The position numbers and the translations under genes are program-made. Positions 24,876-32,929 of a stretch of DNA of 64,000 nt are shown in pieces (the first letter of the stretch is position 1; each line of letters begins with the position of its first letter). This stretch comes from Stappia sp. TSB10P1A (lineage in GTDB: Bacteria; Pseudomonadota; Alphaproteobacteria; Rhizobiales; Stappiaceae): positions 1-64,000 of the forward strand of contig NZ_FYAU01000014.1 of the NCBI RefSeq assembly GCF_900185725.1. The letters are read 5' to 3'. The notes under the pieces were generated by a model. It saw nothing but the letters and a program-made list of their open reading frames with translations, ran no database searches and was not told the origin of the DNA.

Positions 24876-26173
24876 GCGGCCGCCTTCGATTTTCTGCCGA
24901 AACGGGTGTAGGCGAAGGGCTTCGTGTCGACCAGCGGCGCCTCGCCCTCGATCCGCTGGACCACCAGGCGGGCAACGCCGGGGCCGATGCCGAAGCCGTG
25001 GCCGGAGAGGCCGGTGGCGATGACGAGGCCGGACCAGCCGGCGGGCTCGTCGACGACGGGGATCTCGTCCGGCAGGACGTCGATCAACCCGCCCCAGGTC
25101 TCGGCGATCTCGACCCCGTCGAGGCGCGGATGCAGGGTCTTGGCCGAGGCCAGCACGTCGCGCAGCAGGCGGGCGTCCGGCGCCGGGTCCATCACCCGCA
25201 CCTCTTCGAACGGGGTGACCTCGTCGGCCTGCCAGCGATGGCGGCCGAGCGGGCCGAAGAAGTCGCCGCTGAGGCGGACCTTCATGATGCGCCAGCGGTC
25301 GGCGAGGATCGGCAGGAAGTCGACGAAATGGCGGAAGGCGGCCGGCACGAGCTGGAACTCCGCCGCGCCCGCACGGGCGATGGTGTAGCCGCCGTCGGCG
25401 CGCCGGCGCAGCGAGGCCCTGGTGGCGCCGATGGTGCCGGCAATCACCTCGGGGCCGGCCGTGGTGCGCAGGACCGAGGATTTCACCGCGAGCTGCGGCA
25501 GCGACAGGCCGAGATTTTCCAGGAAGGTGCGCGACCACACGCCGCCGGCCAGCACCACGCTCTGGCAGGCGATCTCGCCATGCTCGGTGACGACGGAGCG
25601 GACCTTGCCGCCGGCGCGCTCGACCGAGCGCACCGCGCAGCCCTCGATGATCGTCGCGCCGAGGCGGGCGGCGTAGCGCGCCATCGCCGGCACGGCGAGG
25701 GTGGGTTCGGCGGTGGCGTCGGACGGCGTGTGCAGGGCGCCGACGAACTGCCGGTCGTTGCGCTTGAGAAGGTCGTCGGTCTCCTGCGGGCTCAGCAGGC
25801 GCGCGCCGTGGTCGAAGCCGGCATTGTCGCGCAGCCAGTCCTCGTGCTTTGCCAGTTCCGCCTCGTCGGCGGCGACATAGGTGGTGCCGCGAATGCCGTA
25901 GCCGATGTCCTCGCCAAGGCGCGGGGCGAGATCGCGCCACATGGCGGCGCTCTCGATCATCAACTGCAATTCGCGGCTGTCGCGGCCGGCCTTGCGGATC
26001 CAGCCCCAGTTGCGCGAGGACTGTTCGCCGGCGATGCGGCCCTTCTCGCACAGGACGACGGGAATGCCCTTTTCGGCGAGGAAGAGGGCGGTGCAGACAC
26101 CGACGATGCCTCCGCCGATGACAACGACCTGCGTGCTTGCCGGCACCTGCCGGCGATCGTCTGCCGTGCTCAC
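24872..26173 (-). CDS. FAD-dependent oxidoreductase, DAO family (first of a tandem pair)
   Basis: A 433-aa flavoenzyme with the dinucleotide-binding motif VVVIGGGIVGVCTALFLAEKG near residue 15, then SSRNWGWIRKAGRD, and the C-terminal GLSGHGFGIGPG motif. It is a divergent paralogue of the next gene (shared xxSGHGFGIGP element). It is the promoter-proximal gene of an 8.6-kb minus-strand operon transcribed away from the LysR gene at 26266. Possible substrates are D-amino acids, N-methyl amino acids or opines (inference). Confidence 0.88.
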   Translation of the reverse strand: MSTADDRRQVPASTQVVVIGGGIVGVCTALFLAEKGIPVVLCEKGRIAGEQSSRNWGWIRKAGRDSRELQLMIESAAMWRDLAPRLGEDIGYGIRGTTYVAADEAELAKHEDWLRDNAGFDHGARLLSPQETDDLLKRNDRQFVGALHTPSDATAEPTLAVPAMARYAARLGATIIEGCAVRSVERAGGKVRSVVTEHGEIACQSVVLAGGVWSRTFLENLGLSLPQLAVKSSVLRTTAGPEVIAGTIGATRASLRRRADGGYTIARAGAAEFQLVPAAFRHFVDFLPILADRWRIMKVRLSGDFFGPLGRHRWQADEVTPFEEVRVMDPAPDARLLRDVLASAKTLHPRLDGVEIAETWGGLIDVLPDEIPVVDEPAGWSGLVIATGLSGHGFGIGPGVARLVVQRIEGEAPLVDTKPFAYTRFGRKSKAAA

Positions 26174-26187
26174 CTTGCCCCTCCAGA

Positions 26188-26236
26188 CTGTGGCCTGTTG
26201 TCACAGTGCGAAGGCGCCGGGTATAAGGCAAATACC
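26188..26236. promoter_or_regulatory. Two LysR-type operator palindromes in a divergent intergenic region
   Basis: CTGTG-N9-CACAG at 26188-26206 and GGTAT-N7-ATACC at 26220-26236 are perfect inverted repeats, and each contains a T-N11-A. They are three helical turns apart (centres 31 bp) in the 92-bp gap between the flavoenzyme operon and the divergent lysR gene. This matches the usual recognition-plus-activation site pair of LysR regulators. Confidence 0.6.
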
Positions 26237-26265
26237 GTTTTCTTCCACGCTTATGCGGAAATGTT

Positions 26266-27171
26266 ATGAGCTCCCCCCTGTCGCAACGCTCCCTGGAAGC
26301 CTTCCGCTGCGTGATGCGGGCGGGCACCGTCTCCGCCGCCGCCGACGAGATGGCGATCTCGCAGCCCGCCGTCAGCCGGCTGATCCGCGACCTGGAGGAG
26401 CGGCTGCAACTGCCGCTGTTCAGCCGCAGGGGCGGGCGCGTCGTCGCCACCCGCGAGGCGCACGAACTGTGGACGGAAGTCGAGCGCAGCTTCGTCGGCC
26501 TGGGGCAGATCGAGCGGGCGGCGACGCAGATCCGCCAGGGCTACCGGGCGACGCTGACCATCGCCGCCGCCCCGGCGATCGCCCAGTCGGCGCTGCCCGG
26601 CGTGATCGCGCTGCTGTCGCAGGAGCGGCCCGAGTTTCGCGGCGAGTTCCTGGCGATGACGACGCTGCCGGTGGTGCGGCAGGTGGCGCTGCGCCAGTGC
26701 CAGGTCGGCTTCGGCATCCCCACGCGCCACAAGCACGAGGTCGATGTGATCGGCACCGGCTCGGTGCCGTTCCGCTTCATCGCCCCGCCCGGCCACCCGC
26801 TCGGCGCGCGGGACGTCATCCGCGAGGAGGACCTTGCCGGCGTCGACTTCGTCGGCTTCGTGGACTCCACCATGTCGGGCCGTGCCTTCGACCGGCTGTT
26901 CGCCAAGATGCGCCGGCCGCCGGTGCAGAAGCTGAAATCCTACCTGTCGCATATCGTCTCGGCCCTGGTGATGCGCGGGCTCGGCGTCGGCATCGTCGAT
27001 GCCTTCACCGCCCGCGATCACATGCGCATGGGCGGGGTGATGCGCCCGGTCGAGATCGTCGACCGCTTCGAATATTCGATCATCAAGCCGCATGGCGACA
27101 AGCTCGGCCCCGAGGCGCTGGCGCTGGTCGACGGGTTCGAGCGTTACGTGCGCGATTATCAGGATGATTGA
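26266..27171 (+). CDS. LysR-family transcriptional regulator of the flavoenzyme/dipeptide operon
   Basis: A 301-aa LysR regulator. The N-terminal winged helix-turn-helix (residues 5-65) includes AGTVSAAADEMAISQPAVSRLIRDLEE-type sequence, and the C-terminal part is a periplasmic-binding-like effector domain. It is divergent from the operon starting at 26173, with two T-N11-A palindromes between them. By family habit it activates that operon upon binding the substrate and represses itself. Confidence 0.9.
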   Translation: MSSPLSQRSLEAFRCVMRAGTVSAAADEMAISQPAVSRLIRDLEERLQLPLFSRRGGRVVATREAHELWTEVERSFVGLGQIERAATQIRQGYRATLTIAAAPAIAQSALPGVIALLSQERPEFRGEFLAMTTLPVVRQVALRQCQVGFGIPTRHKHEVDVIGTGSVPFRFIAPPGHPLGARDVIREEDLAGVDFVGFVDSTMSGRAFDRLFAKMRRPPVQKLKSYLSHIVSALVMRGLGVGIVDAFTARDHMRMGGVMRPVEIVDRFEYSIIKPHGDKLGPEALALVDGFERYVRDYQDD

Positions 27172-27177
27172 CGAGTG

Positions 27178-27196
27178 ACGCGGCTTCACGCCGCGT
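27178..27196. other. Hairpin in a convergent intergenic gap
   Basis: ACGCGGC (27178-27184) pairs with GCCGCGT (27190-27196) around a 5-nt loop, between the 3' ends of the lysR gene and dabA. No T-run follows on either strand. TCACGCCGCGT recurs at 27218-27228 across the dabA stop. It may be a weak bidirectional terminator. Confidence 0.35.
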
Positions 27197-27217
27197 AGGC
27201 AAGGGGAGTGACGGGCC

Positions 27218-29626
27218 TCACGCCGCGTCGCGCCGCTCGCCCGCGACCTCCTGCCAGGCAAGGCCGGGCCGGTAGCGCGTCGCGACCTTGCCGTCTTCCA
27301 GCAGCAGCAGGTGCATCCAGCCCCTGTCGAACAGGGCGCGCAAATCCTCGTGCCGGGCAAGGACGTCGTGCACCGCCGCGCGCGGGGCCTCGACCAGCAC
27401 CGACAGCCGCAGCGGCTCGTGCATCAGCCGGGCACCGTCGCTGACCGCCTGCCAGGGCAGGCCGGCGCGCAGCCGCCCGCCATTGCCCTCGACGACGCCG
27501 ATGCCGCCGACGACATTGTGCAGCAGCTTGTTGCCGCTGCCGAACAGGTCGGGCGCCACGGTCGAGCCGTAATATTGCAGCGAGATCCAGCTCGCCACGA
27601 CCACCGGCGCGGTGAGGATCAACTCCAGCACCTGCATGCCCTCGTCCGCCCGCCAGTCATAGGAATGCAGGAAGGCGCGCCCGCCAAGGTCGACGCCGGC
27701 GGTGACGCCGCGCGGCGCGGCGATGAAGGCGGAGCAGCCGGCAAGCCCCCATTCGGGCCGGGTCTCGGCCCAGTTGCGCGCCCGCAAGGCCAGCCGGTCG
27801 TGGCTGGCGCCCGGCAGCCGGGCGGCCCGCTCGATCCGCGCAAGCCGCCCCGCCTCGGCGAGTTTTTCCCGCGCGAAGGCGAGATCGTCGGCGTGCTCGC
27901 CGGACGGTGCGTCCTCGGCAAAGAGCGTCACCTGGTCGGTGGTGGTGTCGTGCAGGCCGGCGACGAACAGCGTGTCGTCGGCGATCGCAAGGCCCCTCTC
28001 GGCAAGGCCGGTGCGGGTCTCAGTATCGTTGAGAAGCTGCGCCAGCAGCCGCGCCGAGACTTCGCCGGTGTGGCCGCCGCAGGCACCGCAATGATAGGCG
28101 CTCTCCTGCGGGTTGTTGGTGGTGCTGGCACCATGGCCGAGCAGCAGCACCAGCCGGGCGTGGCCCTGCGTCATCGACATCGCCTTCAGCACGGTCGCCG
28201 CCGTCTCGGCCTTTTGCCGGGCGGTGAGCGCCGGGTCGAGCCGCGGCGCGCAGCCGTGATGGTCATGATGGTCATGGTGATGGGTGGGCGCCAGCGCCAG
28301 CGCGTCGCGCACGAGCTTTGCCGCATAGAGCGGGCCGGCGGCCTCCACAAAGGCGAAGGAGGAGACGGCGGCCTGCCGGAACCGGTTCCACGCCCGCCGC
28401 GCCCGAGCCTTGATCCGCCCTTCCGTTTCCGCCTGCGGCGGAAGCTGGGCGGTGGAGGTCATGCCGGGCGTCAGCAGCACGGGAAGATGCGCCTCGCTCT
28501 CCACCGAGCCATGCGGATGGTGGGCGACCGGCAGGCCGAAGAAGCCGGCAAAGCCGAGCGTGTCGATGCCGGCATCGAGGCTTTCCAAGGCCCGCCGGAA
28601 CACTTCCGAGCGCACGTCGATGCAGAACGCCGCCTGAAGGGCCGGGCGACCGTCGGTCGTCGCTATCGCAGGCGCCTGGAGACGGACGGAAAGCCGCCGC
28701 TGGAACGAGCGCTCGGCCGCCTCCTGCAGGATGGCGTCGGCGATCTGGTCGGCGGTGGGTTCGGGCACCTCGGCATGGGCGGCGAGCACGCCCTGCCAGT
28801 CCTGCGCCACGGCCTCGCCGAAACTGAGGAACAGCGCCTCCTCGAAGACCAGCCGGATGGCGAGAAGGTCGGTGAGCGTGGCGTCGCTGGCGCCCGCAAG
28901 CTCCGCCTGCCACAGCAGGTAGCGGGCATGCTGGGCCCAGCCGCCGAGATCGACCAGCAGCCGGTGGAACAGGGTTTCGGCCGCGGCACCCGTCACACCG
29001 AGCGTCGTTGCCGCGCGCAGGATCGCCCGCTCCGGCGTGTCGGGACAGGCGGCGACATGCCGGCAGAAGCCGGCAAGGCCGGCAAGCTCCGGCGTCAGAT
29101 CATGCTGCGCCCACTCCCGCCAGGCGGCGAAGGCGGAGCGGCCCGGCGCCGGCGTCCACAGCGCCTGGCCCCGGTCGAAATGGCCGGCCGCCCATAGCCC
29201 GGTGGTGCGGGCGACGATCTCCGGCCAGTCGGTGCCGGCCGCGCGCGCGGCAAGATCGGCGAGCGTCGGCAGCGGCGCGGGGGCGGCAGCGGGTTGCGCA
29301 AGCTGCGCCCGCAACGCCTCGACATCCGCCGGCTTGCCGGAAAAGGGCGCGGCGTCGAGCGCGTCCTTGAGGTCCTGATCGGAAATCTCGCCAGAGGCCA
29401 GCGCATCGGCATGCAGACTGCGCGCGGGCACGATGTCGCTGCCGGCGACCCGGGCAAGGCGCGCGGCGGCGGTGGCCATGTCCTCGCCGGTCTGGCCGAG
29501 GAACGGGTTGACGGCGACGGTCGCCTGCAGCGGGAAGGCCGGCGGCACCCGCTGGGCGGCGCGGTTGGCGGCCGCGAGCAGGGCGGTGACCTGCGGGATG
29601 GCAAGGGAAGTCGGAGGCGTGAGCAT
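27218..29626 (-). CDS. dabA: DabA, DUF2309 (UPF0753) subunit of a DAB inorganic-carbon transporter
   Basis: An 802-aa cytoplasmic, carbonic-anhydrase-like subunit that with DabB drives bicarbonate accumulation using a cation gradient. The zinc-site residues can be placed: C335 and D337 (FCIDVRSE), H498 (LLLGHGAS) and C513 (YHCGACGG). The 2- and 15-residue spacings equal those of C351/D353/H524/C539 in Halothiobacillus neapolitanus DabA. A His/Asp-rich insert (HHHDHHDHHGC) lies near residue 455. It is 39 bp downstream of dabB. Confidence 0.95.
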   Translation of the reverse strand: MLTPPTSLAIPQVTALLAAANRAAQRVPPAFPLQATVAVNPFLGQTGEDMATAAARLARVAGSDIVPARSLHADALASGEISDQDLKDALDAAPFSGKPADVEALRAQLAQPAAAPAPLPTLADLAARAAGTDWPEIVARTTGLWAAGHFDRGQALWTPAPGRSAFAAWREWAQHDLTPELAGLAGFCRHVAACPDTPERAILRAATTLGVTGAAAETLFHRLLVDLGGWAQHARYLLWQAELAGASDATLTDLLAIRLVFEEALFLSFGEAVAQDWQGVLAAHAEVPEPTADQIADAILQEAAERSFQRRLSVRLQAPAIATTDGRPALQAAFCIDVRSEVFRRALESLDAGIDTLGFAGFFGLPVAHHPHGSVESEAHLPVLLTPGMTSTAQLPPQAETEGRIKARARRAWNRFRQAAVSSFAFVEAAGPLYAAKLVRDALALAPTHHHDHHDHHGCAPRLDPALTARQKAETAATVLKAMSMTQGHARLVLLLGHGASTTNNPQESAYHCGACGGHTGEVSARLLAQLLNDTETRTGLAERGLAIADDTLFVAGLHDTTTDQVTLFAEDAPSGEHADDLAFAREKLAEAGRLARIERAARLPGASHDRLALRARNWAETRPEWGLAGCSAFIAAPRGVTAGVDLGGRAFLHSYDWRADEGMQVLELILTAPVVVASWISLQYYGSTVAPDLFGSGNKLLHNVVGGIGVVEGNGGRLRAGLPWQAVSDGARLMHEPLRLSVLVEAPRAAVHDVLARHEDLRALFDRGWMHLLLLEDGKVATRYRPGLAWQEVAGERRDAA

Positions 29627-29665
29627 CGGGGTGGTCCTGCGGATTGCTGGGCTGATTGGGGCGGA

Positions 29666-31219
29666 TCAGGTCGAGGAGGGCGTCCGGAAGCCGCCGATCA
29701 GGCGGTCGACCGTTGCATTGACATAGAAGCCGTTGGCGAAGTGGACCCGCAGGCCCGCCGTCGCCGGGTGGTGCGCCCAATGCGGGAACAGCGCCTGGGC
29801 GATGGCGACGCCGCCGAAGGAGGCGAGCGCCAGGACGATCAGCGCCCATTCCAGCGGGCCGGCCTGCGGCGGGGCGGGCAACTCGCTGCCCACGACCAGC
29901 CCGGCCAGCACATGGAAGCCGAAATAGCCGATGGCGGCCGCGACCGAGGCTGTCGCCGTCTTGCGGGTGAGGGCGGCGGGGGCGGCATCGGCCAGTCCCT
30001 GCGCCACCAGATAGGCGACGCCGAAGATCAGGATCGCGCCGAGCGCCAGCGCCTGGGTCGACTTCTCCAGCGGCAGCAGCGAGAAGGCACCGGCGACGGT
30101 TGCATAAAGAGCGAGCGCGAGCAGGAAGGCCCGCGCCACCGCGGCAAGGCCGGGCGCGGCGACCGGCCCCGGCCGCCGCGTCGCCGCTACGGCGCGCACG
30201 GCAGTGCCCGAGGAGAGGAAGGCATGCGCCTTGTAGAGCGAGTGGGCGACGATGTGCAGCAGGGCGAGCGGCCACAGGCCGAGGCCGCATTGCAGCAGCA
30301 TGAAACCCATCTGCGCGACCGTCGACCAGGCGAGCGCCGTCTTCACCGCGCTCTGGGTCAGCATGACCAGCGCGCCGAACAGGGCCGAGAAGCCGCCGAG
30401 CATGACCAGCAGCGTCATCGCCGCGGGGCTTGCCTGCACCGGCTCGGCAAGGCGGATCAGCAGCAGGCCGCCGGCATTGATGATGCCCGCATGCAGCAGC
30501 GCCGAGACCGGGGTCGGGGCCTCCATCACCTCCGTCAGCCAGCCGTGCAGGGGAAAGGCCGCCGTCTTCAGCAGCGCGGCAAGGACGACCAGCAGCACGG
30601 CGATGTCGGCGGCAGGCGGCATGTCGCCGCCCCGGGCGGCCTCACTGATGCCGGCGAGCGACAGCGTGCCGAAGGCGGCCCAGAAGCCGAGCGCGGCAAG
30701 GAGGAGCGCGATGTCGCCGGCGGTCCAGGCGAGGGTGAACTTGGCCGCGGCCCGCCGGGCCTGCGGCCGCTCGCGGTAGAACAGCAGCAGGTGCCGCAGC
30801 AAGGCGCCGACAAGGGTAAAGCTGAGGATCAGCACCGGCAGGGTGGCGGCCTGCACCAGCACCAGAACGGCGGCGATGGCGGCGAGCAGCAGGCCGTGGA
30901 AGGCGCCTTCCCGCGCCTCGCCGTCGAGATAGCTGCGCGAGAAGCGCAAGACCACCCAGCCGACGAAGGCGACCAGCACCGACATCACCGCCGACACCGT
31001 GTCGAGGCCAAGCGCCGGGGCGAGAGGACCGCTACCGATGCCGAGCGTCGCCGGGCCGCTGAGCGCCAGCCAGACGCCGCCGGCAAGGGCAAGGGCGAGG
31101 GCGACGAGCGCCGCGCCCTCCGCCAGTGCCGGAAACGCGCCGGGGCGACGGCCGGGACGGGCGAGAGCGAAGGCGGCAAGGATCAGCAGCGGCAGGGGCG
31201 CGAGCGCGGTGGGGAACAT
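29666..31219 (-). CDS. dabB: DabB, NuoL/NDH-5-like membrane subunit of a DAB inorganic-carbon transporter
   Basis: A 517-aa polytopic membrane protein of the proton-conducting NADH-quinone oxidoreductase L/antiporter family. Core motifs include FSRSYLDGEAREGAFHGLL, KTAAFPLHGWLTEVMEAPTPVSALLHAG near the middle, and HIVAHSLYKAHAFLSSG. ATG 31219 has a CGGAG ribosome-binding site and is followed by a membrane segment; the extension to 31267 is not supported. It partners DabA. The adjacency dabB-dabA with a divergent LysR gene is typical of DAB operons. Confidence 0.93.
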   Translation of the reverse strand: MFPTALAPLPLLILAAFALARPGRRPGAFPALAEGAALVALALALAGGVWLALSGPATLGIGSGPLAPALGLDTVSAVMSVLVAFVGWVVLRFSRSYLDGEAREGAFHGLLLAAIAAVLVLVQAATLPVLILSFTLVGALLRHLLLFYRERPQARRAAAKFTLAWTAGDIALLLAALGFWAAFGTLSLAGISEAARGGDMPPAADIAVLLVVLAALLKTAAFPLHGWLTEVMEAPTPVSALLHAGIINAGGLLLIRLAEPVQASPAAMTLLVMLGGFSALFGALVMLTQSAVKTALAWSTVAQMGFMLLQCGLGLWPLALLHIVAHSLYKAHAFLSSGTAVRAVAATRRPGPVAAPGLAAVARAFLLALALYATVAGAFSLLPLEKSTQALALGAILIFGVAYLVAQGLADAAPAALTRKTATASVAAAIGYFGFHVLAGLVVGSELPAPPQAGPLEWALIVLALASFGGVAIAQALFPHWAHHPATAGLRVHFANGFYVNATVDRLIGGFRTPSST

Positions 31220-31335
31220 CGGGGATCTCCGGACAGCAAGGACGGGGCCGGAGATAGCGCTTGCCAATGTTCAAGAAAATTACATATTTAAGCGGATATC
31301 ATTCTGTTTGATAGAACGATCCGTGGGAGAGGACG
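31220..31335. promoter_or_regulatory. Divergent dabB/lysR control region
   Basis: A distinctly AT-rich 116-bp gap. It contains the inverted repeat TTCT-N7-AGAA at 31302-31316, which includes T-N11-A, adjacent to GATATC (31295-31300). This is the likely binding site of the LysR protein encoded at 31336. Promoters for both directions must lie here; no strong consensus boxes are seen. Confidence 0.5.
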
Positions 31336-32250
31336 ATGCCGGCGCTCAACCTCCATCACCTGCGCCTGTTCAGCGCGGTGGCCGAGGACGGGACGCTGAC
31401 CGGCGCCGCGCGCCGGCTCAACCTGTCGGCCTCGGCGCTGTCGGCGCAGGTCAAGGCGCTGGAGGGGGCGCTGGGGCACGATCTCTTCGAGCGGCGCGGC
31501 CGCGGGCTGGTGCTGACCGAGGCCGGGCGCATCGCGCTCGACCATGCGCAGGCGATCTTTCGCACCGCCGAGGACCTGTCGGCGACGCTGAAGGGCGGCG
31601 GGCAGAAGCCGCGCGCCCTGCGGGTCGGCGCGCTCAGCACCCTGTCGCGCAACCTGCAGATCGCGTTTCTGATGCCGGTCATCGGCAAGCCGGATGTCGA
31701 CGTGGTGGTGCGCTCGGGCAGCCAGACGGAACTGCTGGCCGGGCTGGAAACGCTGGCGCTGGACGTGGTGCTGACCAATGTCGCGCCGGCGCGCGACGAG
31801 GCCCGCCGCTATCTCGTCCACCGCATCGCCGAGCAGGCGGCGAGCCTGATCGGCACGCCGGCACGGGCCGGGCGCGACCGGCCGCTGGTCGACCTGCTGG
31901 CGCACGAACCTTTGGTGCTGCCGACGCGCGAGACGGCGATCCGCGCCGCTTTCGACGTGCTGGCCGCGCGGCTCGGCGTCGTCCCGCGCATCGCCGCGGA
32001 GGTCGACGACATGACGATGATCCGCCTGCTGGCCCGCGAGGACGCGGGGCTCGCCGTCATTCCGCCGATCGTGGTGCGGGACGAACTGGCGAACGGCGTG
32101 CTGGTCGAGGCCGGCCCGCTGCCGGGCATCACCGAGGTGTTCCTGGCGGTGACGGTGGAGCGCCGCTTTCCCAATCCGCTGCTGGCGGGCCTTTTGTTCC
32201 GCACGCCCGAGGGGGTGCCGGCAAGGTCCGCGGAGGGAGCAGCGACATGA
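31336..32250 (+). CDS. LysR-family transcriptional regulator, divergent from dabBA
   Basis: A 304-aa LysR regulator. The N-terminal HTH opens LNLHHLRLFSAVAEDGTLTGAARRLNLSASALSAQVKALE (residues 4-42), and the effector domain contains DDMTMIRLLAREDAGLAVIPP. ATG 31336 has GGGAGAGGA upstream. The N-terminus resembles the NhaR branch. By position it is expected to control the bicarbonate transporter, perhaps in response to CO2 limitation or pH (inference). Confidence 0.88.
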   Translation: MPALNLHHLRLFSAVAEDGTLTGAARRLNLSASALSAQVKALEGALGHDLFERRGRGLVLTEAGRIALDHAQAIFRTAEDLSATLKGGGQKPRALRVGALSTLSRNLQIAFLMPVIGKPDVDVVVRSGSQTELLAGLETLALDVVLTNVAPARDEARRYLVHRIAEQAASLIGTPARAGRDRPLVDLLAHEPLVLPTRETAIRAAFDVLAARLGVVPRIAAEVDDMTMIRLLAREDAGLAVIPPIVVRDELANGVLVEAGPLPGITEVFLAVTVERRFPNPLLAGLLFRTPEGVPARSAEGAAT

Positions 32251-32408
32251 TCGGCATGCAAACGCGCTAAACGCGAAAGACAATCCCGCCGAACGCGCAA
32301 GAGTTGAAATGGTTGCACTCAATTTGTGCAGGCACTGCCTACCCGCTTTTTTCGACGGCTTCGGAGTTTAGAAAGCTCATTCTCTGGTGGACTTCGAGAA
32401 CGGATTTC

Positions 32409-32426
32409 TTAGGATGAATATCCTAA
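32409..32426 (+). promoter_or_regulatory. Perfect palindrome upstream of the Lrp-type gene
   Basis: TTAGGAT-N4-ATCCTAA is a perfect 7-4-7 inverted repeat ending 26 bp before the ATG at 32453. Its position and A+T-rich palindromic form suit an autoregulatory Lrp/AsnC operator. It also argues against starts at 32387 or 32414, which would place the site inside the reading frame. Confidence 0.6.
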
Positions 32427-32452
32427 CAAAAACTCCAGAGGTAGAACGAAAG

Positions 32453-32929
32453 ATGCAAATTGATGAGTTTGACAGAAAAATACTTTCTGTAATTCAAGAT
32501 GATGCTAGCCTATCTATAGCTCAGGTTTCTGAGAGGGTAGGTCTCTCGACAACGCCATGTTGGCGCCGCCTCCAGAAGCTCGAGCGAGAGGGGTATATCG
32601 ACGGTCGCGTAACGCTTTTGAATCAAAGCAAAATCGGCCTCGAGCTCACGGTTTTCGTGATGATACGGACCAGCCAGCATAACACAGCCTGGCTGGAGAA
32701 GTTCAATAGCGTCGTGAGTTTATTCCCGGAAATCGTGGAAGTGAACCGATTGGCGGGCGAGTATGACTATCTCTTGAAGGTTATCACCAAGAGCAATTCG
32801 TCCTACGACGCCTTCTACAAGAAGTTCATCAATCTCATCGAGCTCAATGATGTCACATCCTGTTTCTCAATGGAACAAATCAAGCGAAGTACAAGGCTGC
32901 CACTCGACGCTGCCGGCGGCGGACGCTGA
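32453..32929 (+). CDS. Lrp/AsnC-family transcriptional regulator
   Basis: A 158-aa regulator. The N-terminal HTH begins canonically (MQIDEFDRKILSVIQDDAS, then IAQVSERVGLSTTPCWRRLQKLEREGYI), followed by the AsnC ligand-binding ferredoxin-like domain (VNRLAGEYDYLLKVI). Base use is unlike its neighbours: the first 60 bases of line 32461 are about one-third G+C, compared with over 75% in parts of the following gene. The last codons (LDAAGGGR) are read from sequence typical of the next gene, so the 3' end looks like a recombination junction. It overlaps the next open frame by 83 bp. Confidence 0.85.
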   Translation: MQIDEFDRKILSVIQDDASLSIAQVSERVGLSTTPCWRRLQKLEREGYIDGRVTLLNQSKIGLELTVFVMIRTSQHNTAWLEKFNSVVSLFPEIVEVNRLAGEYDYLLKVITKSNSSYDAFYKKFINLIELNDVTSCFSMEQIKRSTRLPLDAAGGGR

